Positions 16,588 to 26,529 of a stretch of DNA of 64,000 bases are shown piece after piece; position 1 is the first letter of the stretch, and each line of letters begins with the position of its first letter. Origin of the DNA: Blastococcus saxobsidens DD2 (GTDB lineage Bacteria; Actinomycetota; Actinomycetes; Mycobacteriales; Geodermatophilaceae); assembly GCF_000284015.1 (NCBI RefSeq), contig NC_016943.1, positions 971,541 through 1,035,540 on the forward strand, written 5' to 3'. The notes under the pieces are model-generated. The model was given only the letters and a program-made list of their open reading frames with translations. It searched no databases and had not been told where the DNA came from. The position numbers and the translations under genes were made by a program.

Positions 16588-17721
16588 ATGTCCGAGCGCC
16601 GTCTCGCGCCGTTGACCGCCCTCTCCACCCTCACCCGCCGCCCGCGGGCCGAGCCGTTCGCGCCTGCCCGCCGCCCGGTCGAACCGGCACCCGAGCGGCC
16701 CTCCCGGATCATCGACAACGCCGTCTACTCCGACGGCCGCCGGGTGGCGACCCCGGGATCGGCGGAGGAGAGCCGGCGGGAGCTGACCGAGGGCGAGGGC
16801 CGGCTGGCGTGGCTGGGGCTCTACCGGCCGGAGCCCGGCGATCTGGGATCGGTGGCGGAGCTGTTCGACCTGCCCGAGCTGGCGGTCGAGGACGCGATCA
16901 AGGCCCACCAGCGGCCGAAGTTCGAGCGCTACGGCAGCACGCTCTTCGTCGTCCTCAAGGCGGCGCGGTACCTGGACGCGGCCGAGGAGGTCGAGTTCGG
17001 CGAGCTCCACCTGTTCCTCGGGACGGACTTCGCCATCACCGTCCGGCACAGCGAGTCGCCCGACCTCTCCCGGGTGCGCCGCCGGCTGGAGAGCGACCCG
17101 GCGCTGCTGGCCAAGGGCAGCGAGGCCGTGCTCTACGCGACGCTGGATGCGGTCGTCGACGGGTACCGGCCGGTGGTCGACGGGCTGGCCAACGACATCG
17201 ACGAGATCGAGACCCAGGTCTTCGGTGGCGACCCGGGCGTCTCCCGGCGCATCTACGAGCTGTCGCAGGAGGTGCTGGAGTTCCAGCGGGCCGCGCGGCC
17301 CCTGACCGGGATCCTGGCGGCGATCACCGCGGGCTTCGACAAGTACGGCGTCGACGAGGAACTCCGCAGCTACCTGCGCGACGTCGCCGACCACGTGGTG
17401 CAGGTGAACGAGCGGGTCGAGGGCTTCCGGCTGCAGCTGCGCGACATCCTCACCGTCAACGCGACCCTGGTGGCGCAGCGGCAGAACGAGGAGATCCGCG
17501 AGCTGACCGAGACGAGCATCGCCCAGGGCGAGGAGGTCAAGAAGATCTCGGCCTGGGCGGCCATCCTGTTCGCGCCCAGTCTGGTGGGCGGCGTCTACGG
17601 CATGAACTTCGACCACATGCCCGAGCTCGACGAGTGGTGGGGCTACCCGTTCGCGCTGGTGCTGATGGCCGGGGTGAGCCTCACGCTGTACCTGGTCTTC
17701 AAGCGCCGCGACTGGATCTGA
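16588..17721 (+). CDS. corA: CorA-family magnesium (Mg2+/Co2+) transport protein
   Basis: 377 residues from ATG 16588 behind GGGAG. A large N-terminal cytoplasmic domain with long charged helices leads to two C-terminal membrane helices (ISAWAAILFAPSLVGGVYGMNFDHMPEL and WGYPFALVLMAGVSLTLYLVFKRRDWI). The universal pore signature GMN is present (YGMNF). CorA proteins are pentameric channels admitting Mg2+ down its gradient. The N-terminal 30 residues are basic and poorly conserved. The long upstream region with a hairpin may carry regulation. Confidence 0.93.
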   Translation: MSERRLAPLTALSTLTRRPRAEPFAPARRPVEPAPERPSRIIDNAVYSDGRRVATPGSAEESRRELTEGEGRLAWLGLYRPEPGDLGSVAELFDLPELAVEDAIKAHQRPKFERYGSTLFVVLKAARYLDAAEEVEFGELHLFLGTDFAITVRHSESPDLSRVRRRLESDPALLAKGSEAVLYATLDAVVDGYRPVVDGLANDIDEIETQVFGGDPGVSRRIYELSQEVLEFQRAARPLTGILAAITAGFDKYGVDEELRSYLRDVADHVVQVNERVEGFRLQLRDILTVNATLVAQRQNEEIRELTETSIAQGEEVKKISAWAAILFAPSLVGGVYGMNFDHMPELDEWWGYPFALVLMAGVSLTLYLVFKRRDWI

Positions 17722-17774
17722 GCGCCGCCGGCGCCCGGCTCCGTCCGCTGCGCGGTTCTGTCACCGGCGTCCGG

Positions 17775-17780
17775 TAGACA
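17775..17780 (+). promoter_or_regulatory. -10 box (TAGACA) of recC, leaderless
   Basis: TAGACA ends 6 bases before the GTG at 17787, which would start the recC-recB-recD transcript. Confidence 0.45.
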
Positions 17781-17786
17781 GGCCGG

Positions 17787-20700
17787 GTGCTGCACATCCA
17801 CCGAGCCGAACGGACGGCACGTCTCGCCGACGGTCTGGCGGACGTGCTGGCGAGGCCGCTCGCCGACCCGTTCGCGGCCGAGGTCGTCGCGGTACCGGCG
17901 AAGGGCGTGGAGCGGTGGCTCGCGCAGCGCCTCTCGACCGCGCTCGGCGCGGGAGCGGCCGGCGACGGCGTCTGCTCCGGCATCCTGTTCCCCCCGGTCG
18001 GCCGGCTGGTCGACGAGGCGCTGACCGCCGCTCGCGGGGCGGGTCTCCGTGATGATCCCTGGGCCGACCCCGTCTGGCCGCTGCTCGAGGTCATCGACGC
18101 ATCCCTCGGCGAGCCGTGGTGCGCGGTGCTCGCCCAGCACCTCGGGCACGGCGACGACGACCACCGTCGCGGTCGCCGCTGGGCCGCCGCCGCGCGCCTG
18201 GCCGGGTTGTTCCGCTCCTACGGGGCGCACCGCCCGCAGATGCTGCGGGACTGGGCCTCGGGCCGGGACACCGACGGGCAGGGCTCGTTGCCGGCCGACC
18301 TGACGTGGCAGGCGGAGCTGTGGCGCACGCTGCGCGACCGCCTCGGCGCCAGCCCGGCCGAGCGGCTGGCGGCCGACTGCGCCGCCCTGCGCACCGATCC
18401 GGCGCTGTCCGCCCTACCCGACCGGATCAGCGTCTTCGGGCCCACCCGGCTGGCCGCCGACGGCCTGGCGGTCCTCGACGCCCTCGCCGCGCACCGCGAC
18501 GTCCACCTCTGGTTGCCGCACCCGAGCCCGGTGCTGTGGCGGCGTCTGGACGGTCGGACCGCCGGGCGACGCCGCGACGACGACACCGTGACGCTGCCGC
18601 GCCACCCGCTGCTGCGCAGCCTCGCGCGCGACGTCCGCGAGCTGCAGCTGCGCCTGCCCCCGCACGAGGGCGAGCACCACCCGGACGCCGCGCGCCCCGC
18701 GACGCTGCTGGGCCGCCTGCAGGCTGACCTGCGCGACGACGTGGCACCGGGCGCGGCCGAGCTCGACGACAGCCTGCGGGTGCACGCCTGCCACGGCCCG
18801 GCCCGCCAGGTGGAGGTGCTGCGGGAGTTGCTCCTGCGCCTGTTCGAGGACGATCCGACCCTCGAACCCCGCGACGTGCTGGTCATGTGCCCCGACGTGG
18901 AGAGCTTTGCGCCCCTGGTGTCGGCGACGTTCGGTCTCGGCCCCGACCTGCCCCACCCCGGCGGCGCGCTGCGGGTCCGGCTGGCCGACCGGAGCCTGCG
19001 TGCGACGAACCCGCTGCTCGACACCGTCGCGGCCCTGCTCGATCTCGCGCAGGGCCGGGTCACCGCCAGCCAGGTCCTCGACCTGGCCGCCACCCCGGGG
19101 GTGCGGCGCCGGTTCGGGTTCACCGACGAGGAGCTGGAGCGCATCCGTGGCTGGGTCGCGCAGTCCGGCGTGCGGTGGGGCGTCGATCCCAGCACCCGGC
19201 GGCCCTACGGCCTGGAACGCATCGTCCAGAACACCTGGCAGGCGGGGCTGGACCGGCTGCTGCTGGGGGTGACGACCTCCGAGGACGAGCCGGTGTGGCT
19301 GGACCGGGCGCTGCCGCTCGACGACGTCGACAGCAGCGACATCGACCTCACCGGGCGGCTCGCCGAACTGCTCGACCGGCTCGCCGACGTGCTCGAGGCG
19401 CTGGACGGCGAGCACCCGGCCGGCCACTGGATCGGCACGCTGGCGGCCGCGCTGGACTCGCTCACCGAGACCGATCCCGCCGATGCCTGGCAGCTGGCCC
19501 AGGCCCGCCGCGAACTCGCCGACGCGGCGGAGGGCGGAGGTGCGCCGATCCGGCTGGCGGACGTCCGCGCGCTGCTCGCCGACCGGCTCCGCGGCCGGCC
19601 CACCCGGGCCAACTTCCGCACCGGCAACCTCACCGTCTGCACCCTGGTGCCGATGCGGTCGGTGCCGCACCGCGTCGTCGTGCTGCTGGGCCTGGACGAC
19701 GGGGTCTTCCCACGGACGGCGGGGATGGACGGCGACGACGTGCTGGCCCGCGATCCCTGCGTGGGGGAGCGCGACGTGCGCAGCGAGGACCGCCAACTGC
19801 TGCTCGACGCCCTGATGGCCGCGGGCGAACGGGTGGTCGTCCTCTACACCGGGAACGACCCGGTCAGCGGTGCGCTCCGCCCACCCGCCGTTCCGCTGGG
19901 GGAGCTGCTCGACGTGCTCGACGCGATGGCGCCCGGCGCCCGGTCCGGCGTCGTCACCCGGCACCCGCTGCAGCCCTACGACGTCCGCTGCTTCACCGGC
20001 GCCCGGCCGGCCAGCTTCGACCCGGTGAGCCTCGCCGGTGCCCGGCGCTCCGTGCAGCCGCGCCGCCCCGAGCCCGACCGCCGGCCGCTCGGCCCGCGCA
20101 CCGGCCCGGTGGCCCTGGACGACCTGGTCGCGTTCGTCGAGCACCCGGTCCGGGCCTACCTGCGGCAGCGGCTCCGGATCACGCTGCCCGGCGAGGACGA
20201 CGAGGTGGACGACGCCCTGGCCGCCACCCTCGACCCCCTGCAGGAGTGGGCGGTGGGCGAGCGGCTGCTCGCCGCCGGGCTGCGGGGCGCCTCGCCCGAG
20301 GAGGCCCGGCGGGCGGAGTGGCTGCGCGGCACGCTGCCACCGCGGGGGCTGGGTGAGCAGGTGCTGCAGCGGGTCGGTGGGCGGGTGGACGCACTCGTCG
20401 CGGTCGGGCGGCCGGTCGTCGCAGCCAGCCCCCGCACGGTCGACGTCCGCCTGGACCTGGGTGGCCGGGAGCTCTCCGGCACGGTCAACGGGGTGCGCGA
20501 CGGCGCAGTCGTGACCGTCACCTACTCGAGCCTGTCGGCCAAGCACCGGGCGCGGGCGTGGGTGCTCGCCCTGGCGCTGGCGGCCGCCGAGGGCGCCGGC
20601 CGGGCGGTCACCGTCGGCCGGTCGGGCAGCCGGGCGCGGACGTCGACGATCACCGCCCCCGCCGACCCGGGAACGGCTCTGGCCGACCTCGTCGACCTGT

Positions 20701-21008
20701 ACGACCGCGGGATGTGCGAGCCGCTGCCGCTCCCGGTGAAGACCTCCTGGGCCTATGCCGGGGGGCGGCTGGGCGGCAACTCCCCGGAGCAGGCACTGGA
20801 CGCCGCGCGCAAGGAGTGGAACCGCGACCCGGGCGGGGAGCGGGACGACCGCTCCCACCAGCACGTGTGGGGCGACCGGCCGGCGTTCGACGGGCTGCTC
20901 GCCGCGGTTCCCGGCGACGGGGAGCGGTGGGCGGGGGAGACCACCCGGTTCGGCGCGCTGGCCTGCCGGTTGTGGGCGCCGGTCCGGGCCGCGGAGCAGT
21001 TCTCGTGA
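17787..21008 (+). CDS. recC: Exodeoxyribonuclease V gamma subunit RecC
   Basis: 1073 residues, near the usual RecC size. It starts LHIHRAERTARLADGLADVLARPLADPFAAEVVAVPAKGVERWLAQRL, the typical RecC N-terminus, and contains FGPTRLAADGLAVLDAL, VLVMCPDVESFAPLV, GNLTVCTLVPMRSVPHRVVVLLGLDDGVFPR and, toward the end, KTSWAYAGGR. RecC lacks helicase motors; in the RecBCD complex it holds the split strands and recognises Chi. The stop overlaps the recB GTG (GTGA). It is the first gene of the three-gene operon and has intact reading frame throughout. Confidence 0.93.
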   Translation: MLHIHRAERTARLADGLADVLARPLADPFAAEVVAVPAKGVERWLAQRLSTALGAGAAGDGVCSGILFPPVGRLVDEALTAARGAGLRDDPWADPVWPLLEVIDASLGEPWCAVLAQHLGHGDDDHRRGRRWAAAARLAGLFRSYGAHRPQMLRDWASGRDTDGQGSLPADLTWQAELWRTLRDRLGASPAERLAADCAALRTDPALSALPDRISVFGPTRLAADGLAVLDALAAHRDVHLWLPHPSPVLWRRLDGRTAGRRRDDDTVTLPRHPLLRSLARDVRELQLRLPPHEGEHHPDAARPATLLGRLQADLRDDVAPGAAELDDSLRVHACHGPARQVEVLRELLLRLFEDDPTLEPRDVLVMCPDVESFAPLVSATFGLGPDLPHPGGALRVRLADRSLRATNPLLDTVAALLDLAQGRVTASQVLDLAATPGVRRRFGFTDEELERIRGWVAQSGVRWGVDPSTRRPYGLERIVQNTWQAGLDRLLLGVTTSEDEPVWLDRALPLDDVDSSDIDLTGRLAELLDRLADVLEALDGEHPAGHWIGTLAAALDSLTETDPADAWQLAQARRELADAAEGGGAPIRLADVRALLADRLRGRPTRANFRTGNLTVCTLVPMRSVPHRVVVLLGLDDGVFPRTAGMDGDDVLARDPCVGERDVRSEDRQLLLDALMAAGERVVVLYTGNDPVSGALRPPAVPLGELLDVLDAMAPGARSGVVTRHPLQPYDVRCFTGARPASFDPVSLAGARRSVQPRRPEPDRRPLGPRTGPVALDDLVAFVEHPVRAYLRQRLRITLPGEDDEVDDALAATLDPLQEWAVGERLLAAGLRGASPEEARRAEWLRGTLPPRGLGEQVLQRVGGRVDALVAVGRPVVAASPRTVDVRLDLGGRELSGTVNGVRDGAVVTVTYSSLSAKHRARAWVLALALAAAEGAGRAVTVGRSGSRARTSTITAPADPGTALADLVDLYDRGMCEPLPLPVKTSWAYAGGRLGGNSPEQALDAARKEWNRDPGGERDDRSHQHVWGDRPAFDGLLAAVPGDGERWAGETTRFGALACRLWAPVRAAEQFS

Positions 21009-24000
21009 AGGCCTTCGACGTCTGCGGCCCGCTGCCGACGGGCACCACCGTCCTGGAGGCCAGCGCCGGCACCGGCAAGACCTTCACCATCGCCGCCCTC
21101 ACGGCCCGCTACGTGGCCGAGGGCGCGGCCGACCTCTCCGAGATCATGCTGGTCACCTTCGGCAACGCCGCCTCCCGCGAGCTGCGCGACCGGGTGCGCG
21201 AGCGGCTGGTCTCCGCGGAGCGCGGCCTGCGGGACCCGGCCGCAGCGCGGGTGGACGAGCGCGACGCGGTGCTGCAGCTGCTCGCGGACGCGCCTCCGGA
21301 GGAGGTGCAGCGACGACGGGAGCGGCTGGCCCGGGCGCTGGCCGGCTTCGACGAGGCGACGATCGCCACCACCCACTCGTTCTGCTCCCGGATGCTGGCC
21401 GGGCTCGGCATGGCCGCCGACGCCGATCCCGCCGCCGCCTTCGTCGAGGACATCGACGACCTCGTGCGGGAGGTGGTCGACGACCTGTACCTGCGCACCT
21501 TCGCCGGCGCGCCCGATCCGCCGTTCCTCACCCATGCCGAGCTGCTCCAGCTCGGCCGGCAGGCCGTGGGCAGCGACCGGCAGGCGGAGCTGTGGCCGCT
21601 GTCGGACGACGGCGACCCCGGCCGGCGGCGCCGCGCCGCGCAGGCGGTCCGACGCGAGGCGGAGCGGCGCAAGCGCCTGGTCGGGCTGGTGGACTACGAC
21701 GACTGGCTGTCGTTGCTCCGCGACGCCCTCGCGCACCCGGCTTCGGGCGCCGCGGCCTGCGAGCGGGTGGCCGCCCGCTACCGCGTGGTCATGGTCGACG
21801 AGTTCCAGGACACCGACCCGGTGCAGTGGGAGATCCTCGACCGTGCCTTCCACGGCCGCACGACGCTGGTGCTGATCGGCGATCCGAAGCAGGCCATCTA
21901 CGCCTTCCGCGGCGGGGACGTGACCACCTACCTGGCCGCGGCCGCGGAGGCGACCACCGAGGCGACCCTGGGCACCAACTGGCGCAGCGACGCCCCGCTG
22001 ATCGAGGCACTGGACCTGGTGTTCGGCGGGGCGGCGCTCGGGCACGAGCGCATCGTCGTGCGGCCGGTCGAGGCGGCCCACGGCCGGTCGCGGTTGACCG
22101 GTGCGGGCGCGCCGCTGCGGCTGCGTCGGCTGCCGCGCACCGGCCACGGCCGGCTGTGGCGGGGGGTGCCGGCGGTCGGCCGGCTGCGGGACGCCGTCGC
22201 CTGCGACGTCGCAGCGGACATCGTCGACCTGCTGTCGGGGGATGCCGAGTACGCGGGGCGGGCGGTCCAGCCGGGCGACGTCGCGGTGCTCGTGCGCACC
22301 AACGCCCAGGGCTCCCTGGTGCGGGAGACCCTCGGCCGCGCCGGGTGCCGGCGGTGTTCGCCGGCGGCGGCAGCGTCTTCGCCACCCCCAGCGCACGGTC
22401 GTGGCTCCGGCTGCTGGAGGCCGTGGAGCAGCCGCATCGGGCCGGGCGGGTGCGCTCGGCTGCGCTCTCGGTCTTCCTCGGCCACGACGAGCAGACCCTC
22501 GACGCGGCCGGCGACGAGCTCGCCGACCGGCTCGGCCCGCGACTGCGCCGGTGGGCGGACCTGCTGGCCGACCGCGGCGTGGCCGCCTTCCTCGAGGTGC
22601 TCACCGCCGAGGAGGGCCTGCCCGAGCGGGTGCTCGCGCGACCGGACGGCGAGCGGGTGCTGACCGACCTGCGGCACATCGGCCAGGTGCTGCACGCCGC
22701 CGCGCAGCGGGAGTCGCTGGGGCTCACCGCCCTGGTGGAGTGGCTGCGCCGGCGGATCGCCCAGTCGTCGGTGGAAGGCGCCGACGAGCGCAGCCGGCGC
22801 CTGGAGTCCGACGCCGCCGCGGTCCAGGTCATGACCGTGCACGTCAGCAAGGGGCTGGAGTTCCCCGTCGTCTACGTGCCGTTCGCCTGGGACCGGTGGG
22901 TGCCCGACGAGCCGCAGGTGCTCCGGCTGCACGACGAGCAGGGGCGGCGGGTGCTCGACGTCGGCGGACCGGGTGGCGCCGGGTACGCGCCGGCGCGAGC
23001 GCGGCACGAGGCCGAGGAGTCCGGTGAGGACCTCCGGCTGCTCTACGTGGCGCTGACGCGGGCCCGCTGCCAGGTGGTCGCACACTGGGCGCCGAGCGGC
23101 AACACCACCGCTGCACCCCTGCACCGGCTGCTGTTCGGAGCGGCGGGTGCGGGCGCCGAGCCGCCCGCACGGGTGCAGCCCCCCGGTGACGACGACGTGG
23201 CGGCTGCCCTCGACGTGCTGGCCGCGCGGTCGGGCGGGGGGATCGAGGTCGCGGAGGTGGCCCGGCGCCCGGTACCGCGCTGGGAGCCGCCGGCGCCGCC
23301 CGCGCCCGAGCTCTCGGTCAGCCGGTTCACGCGCACGCTCGACGACGACTGGCGGCGCACGTCCTACAGCGCGCTCACCCGCAGCGCGCACGACGCGGCG
23401 CACGAGCAGCACCTGGCCAGCGAACCCGACGAACCGGTCACCGACGACGAGCGCGATGCGGAGGTGCCCGTTCCGGAGGCACCGCCCGCGGACGCGCTGC
23501 CGTCGCCGCTGAGCGCCCTGCCCGGTGGCGCGGCCTTCGGCACGCTGGTGCACGCCGTCCTGGAGGACCTCGACCCGGCCGCCCTGGACGAGCGGTGCGC
23601 CGACGCGGTCGCCCGCCACCTGGTGCCCGGGGTGGCGGCCGAGGCGCTCGCCGACGGGCTGCGGCCGGTGCTGACCACCCCGCTCGGCGAGTTCGGGCTG
23701 TCGCTGTCCGCCGTGGCGGCGACCGACCGGCTCGCCGAGCTGGACTTCGAGCTCCCGCTGGCCGGCGGGGACGCCGCCGTGCCGCACGCCACGCTGGCCG
23801 ACGTCGTCGCGCTGCTCCGGCGGTACGACCTGGGCCCCCTGGCCGGATACGCGGACCTGCTGGCCGGCCTCGAGCCGCAGGCGCTGCGCGGCTTCCTCAC
23901 CGGCAGCATCGACGCCGTCCTCCGGCTGCCCGGGCCGGTCTTCGCCGTCGTCGACTACAAGACCAACCGGCTCGACACCGAGCCGCTCAGCACGTGGCAC

Positions 24001-24261
24001 TACCGGCCCGCGGCGATGGCCGAGGAGATGCAGCGCGCCCACTACGTGCTGCAGGCCCTGCTCTACTGCGTCGCGCTGCACCGCTACCTGCGCTGGCGGC
24101 TGCCCGGCTACGACCCCGAGCGGCATCTCGGGCCGGTGCTCTACCTGTTCGTGCGCGGCATGGCCGGCCCGGCAACCCCCGCCGGGGCCGGGGTGTTCTC
24201 GTGGACCCCGCCGCCCGGTCTGGTGCCCGAGCTGTCCGACCTGCTGGCAGGACGGCCGTGA
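21005..24261 (+). pseudogene. recB: Exodeoxyribonuclease V beta subunit RecB, interrupted by one frameshift
   Basis: GTG 21005 opens the helicase/nuclease subunit: Walker A EASAGTGKTFTIAAL, motif II VMVDEFQDTDPVQW, IGDPKQAIYAFRGGD, and on the other side of the break MTVHVSKGLEFPVVYVP, LLYVALTRARCQV, GTLVHAVLEDL and the nuclease residues SIDAVLR...FAVVDYKTN. The frame is lost at the G-run 22343-22345: after LVRETLGRAG the zero frame turns to CRRCSPAAA and stops at 22663, while the next frame continues VPAVFAGGGSVFATP to 24261. One missing G restores a protein of about 1085 residues. It may be a sequencing error or a true lesion; all other motifs are intact. Confidence 0.88.
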
Positions 24262-26030
24262 TCCCGGTCCGGGTCGAGGGGCTGCTGCGGGAGTTCGCCG
24301 AGGCCGGTGTGCTGACGGCCGCCGACGTGCACGTCGCCCTGCGACTCGCGCGGCTGGGCGGCGAGCAGCGGGAGACCGTGCTGCTGGCCGCGGCGCTGGC
24401 GGTGCGCGGTGTGCGCGCCGGCTCGGTGTGCGTGGAGCTGGCCACCGTCGCCGAGTCGGTGGTACCCGACGAGGACGCGCCTCCGGTCGACCTCGTCTGG
24501 CCGCAGGACTGGACGGCGCTCACCGACAGCCCCGTGGTCGCCGTCGGCGCCGACGCCCCGTGGCGGCCGCTGCGCCTGGTCGACGGCCTGCTCTACCTGG
24601 ACCGCTACTGGCAGCAGGAGCAGCTGGTCCGCCGGGAGCTCGACGAGCGCGCTGCCCGGCCGGCGCCACCGGTGGACCTCACCGCGCTGCCGGCGCTGTT
24701 CGACGGCGCCGCGCCGGACCTGCAGCGGCTGGCGACGGCCGTGGTCGCCGGCCGGTGGGTCAGCGTGATCACCGGCGGGCCGGGCACCGGCAAGACGCAC
24801 ACCGTCGCCCGGCTGCTCAAGGTGCTGCTCGACCAGCCCGGCCCGCGGCCCCGCATCGCGCTGGCCGCGCCCACCGGCAAGGCCGCCGCCCGGCTGCAGG
24901 AGTCGGTGCTGGAGCAGGCGGCCGCCGTGGGCCTGCCGCTGGACCTCACCGCATCCACGCTGCACCGGCTGCTGGGCTGGCGGCCCGACAGTCGCAGCCG
25001 GTTCCGGCACGACGCCACCAACCGGCTGCCCTTCGACGTGGTGGTCGTGGACGAGTCGTCGATGGTCTCGCTGACGATGATGGCGCGGCTGCTGGAGGCG
25101 CTCCGGCCGACCACGCGGCTCGTGCTCGTCGGCGACCCCGACCAGCTCACGCCGGTCGACGCCGGCGCCGTCCTCAGCGATCTGGTCCACCGCCCGGCGC
25201 CGCCGGATGCCGCGGCGACGGTGCCCGCGGAGGCGGCCGACGACGGCGCCGACCTGGACGACGAGGCGCGCCGGCAGCTGCGCAACGGCGTCGTCCGGCT
25301 GCGGGTGTCCCAGCGCTACGGCCCCGCCATCGCCGGCCTGGCGGAGGCGGTGCGCACAGGGGACGCCGACCGCGTCCTCGACCTGCTCGACACGGGAGAG
25401 GGGCTCGCGCTCGACGCCGGCACCGGCGCGGTGGAGGAGCGGATCGGCACGGTGGCCGGGGAGATGCGCGCGGCGGCCGAGCGCGGGGACGCCGCGGAGT
25501 GCCTCGCGCTGCTCGGCCGGCACCGGCTGCTGTGCGCGCACCGGCACGGCCCGTTCGGCATCTCGGCGTGGAACGACCGGATCGGCCGGCTCACCGGCGC
25601 CATGCCGGGGGAGTGGGCGCCGGGGCTGCCGCTGCTCGTCACCGCCAACGACCACGAGAACGAGCTGTGGAACGGCGACACGGGCGTCGTCGTCCGGACT
25701 CCCGACGGCGTGCGGGCGGCCTTCCTGCGGGGGACCGGTCCCGATCTCGTGCCGCTCTCCCGGCTCTCCGCGGTCGGCCCGGCGCATGCGCTGACCGTGC
25801 ACCGCAGCCAGGGCAGCCAGTTCGAGGAGGTGGCCGTGCTGCTGCCGCCGGCGTCCTCACCGCTGCTCACCCGGGAGCTGCTGTACACGGCCGTCACGCG
25901 GGCCCGGCGGCGGGTCCGGGTCGTGGGGTCGGCGGAGTCGGTGCGGGCGGCGGTCGGCCGCCAGGTGGTGCGTGCCAGCGGTCTGCGCCGGGCGAGCGGA
26001 CCCGACCGGGGGAGCGGCGGGAACACCTGA
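24258..26030 (+). CDS. recD: Exodeoxyribonuclease V alpha subunit RecD
   Basis: 590 residues from GTG 24258, overlapping the recB stop. SF1B helicase motifs: Walker A VITGGPGTGKTHTV, motif Ia AAPTGKAAARLQES, motif II VVVDESSMVSLTMM, motif III LVLVGDPDQLTPVDAGAVLSD, and the C-terminal ALTVHRSQGSQFEEVAVLLP and LYTAVTRARRRVRVVG. It is the 5'-3' motor of the RecBCD enzyme that unwinds and degrades broken duplex ends. The complete frame argues that the operon has not been decaying for long. tmRNA starts 38 bases after the stop. Confidence 0.93.
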   Translation: MIPVRVEGLLREFAEAGVLTAADVHVALRLARLGGEQRETVLLAAALAVRGVRAGSVCVELATVAESVVPDEDAPPVDLVWPQDWTALTDSPVVAVGADAPWRPLRLVDGLLYLDRYWQQEQLVRRELDERAARPAPPVDLTALPALFDGAAPDLQRLATAVVAGRWVSVITGGPGTGKTHTVARLLKVLLDQPGPRPRIALAAPTGKAAARLQESVLEQAAAVGLPLDLTASTLHRLLGWRPDSRSRFRHDATNRLPFDVVVVDESSMVSLTMMARLLEALRPTTRLVLVGDPDQLTPVDAGAVLSDLVHRPAPPDAAATVPAEAADDGADLDDEARRQLRNGVVRLRVSQRYGPAIAGLAEAVRTGDADRVLDLLDTGEGLALDAGTGAVEERIGTVAGEMRAAAERGDAAECLALLGRHRLLCAHRHGPFGISAWNDRIGRLTGAMPGEWAPGLPLLVTANDHENELWNGDTGVVVRTPDGVRAAFLRGTGPDLVPLSRLSAVGPAHALTVHRSQGSQFEEVAVLLPPASSPLLTRELLYTAVTRARRRVRVVGSAESVRAAVGRQVVRASGLRRASGPDRGSGGNT

Positions 26031-26044
26031 GGGCCGGGTGCCGT

Positions 26045-26050
26045 TAGGCT
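26045..26050 (+). promoter_or_regulatory. Probable -10 box (TAGGCT) of ssrA
   Basis: TAGGCT lies 17 bases before the mature 5' end of tmRNA, which fits a transcript start near 26057 followed by trimming of the short 5' leader. Confidence 0.45.
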
Positions 26051-26067
26051 GTCCGTACAACTACACA

Positions 26068-26442
26068 GGGGGTGAATGGTCTCGACTTCGGTCGGGTGAC
26101 CAGGGGAAGCGAGCCGAGGAAGGCAACGATGAGCTCGTTAACCATCCGTTGCAAAAAACACAAGCGCCGATTCCAATCGCGCTGACTACGCTCTCGCTGC
26201 CTGACGGTAGCTAGGCGTGTCTGTCAGTCCGGGTTCGTCATCGGCCCGGGTCCTGGCATCAGCTAGATGACTCACCGCACGTGCCGGTCGCGGGCACGTG
26301 CGGGACATCGAACAGCGACTGGGCCCGTCACGTCGACTTGTCTGCATGATCGACGGGGTCGAGCAGAGGCACCGCAGACTGCGCTCGGAGAAGCCCTGGT
26401 GATGCGTCGAAGGACGCGGGTTCGATTCCCGCCACCTCCACC
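26068..26442 (+). ncRNA. ssrA: Transfer-messenger RNA (tmRNA)
   Basis: The 5' end GGGGGTGAATGGTCTCGACT and the 3' end with T-arm GGGTTCGATTCCCGCC and acceptor half CACCTCC are the tRNA-like part: GGGGGUG (26068-26074) pairs with CACCUCC (26433-26439). The CCA end is not fully encoded (ACC followed by C). In between are a tag reading frame and pseudoknot regions. tmRNA rescues stalled ribosomes with SmpB and marks the product for proteolysis. It is in the same direction as recCBD and smpB but far from smpB. Confidence 0.95.
26166..26204 (+). other. tmRNA proteolysis-tag reading frame
   Basis: From the resume codon GCC at 26166 the frame reads ADSNRADYALAA and stops with TGA at 26202-26204. 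The final ALAA is the standard degron read by ClpXP-type proteases, and the tag resembles other actinobacterial tags (ADS...DYALAA). Confidence 0.9.
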
Positions 26443-26489
26443 CCACCCCCCCGAGGTCTTCGCAGACTGTGTGGAGACCTTCGTAGATC

Positions 26490-26529
26490 GACGAACCGCC
26501 CCGGACCGTGAGGTCCGGGGCGGTTCGTC
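26490..26529 (+). terminator. Terminator hairpin downstream of ssrA
   Basis: A perfect 18-bp stem (26490-26507 with 26512-26529, GACGAACCGCCCCGGACC and its complement) closed by a GTGA tetraloop, 47 bases after the tmRNA 3' end. No U-tract follows. Confidence 0.75.
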
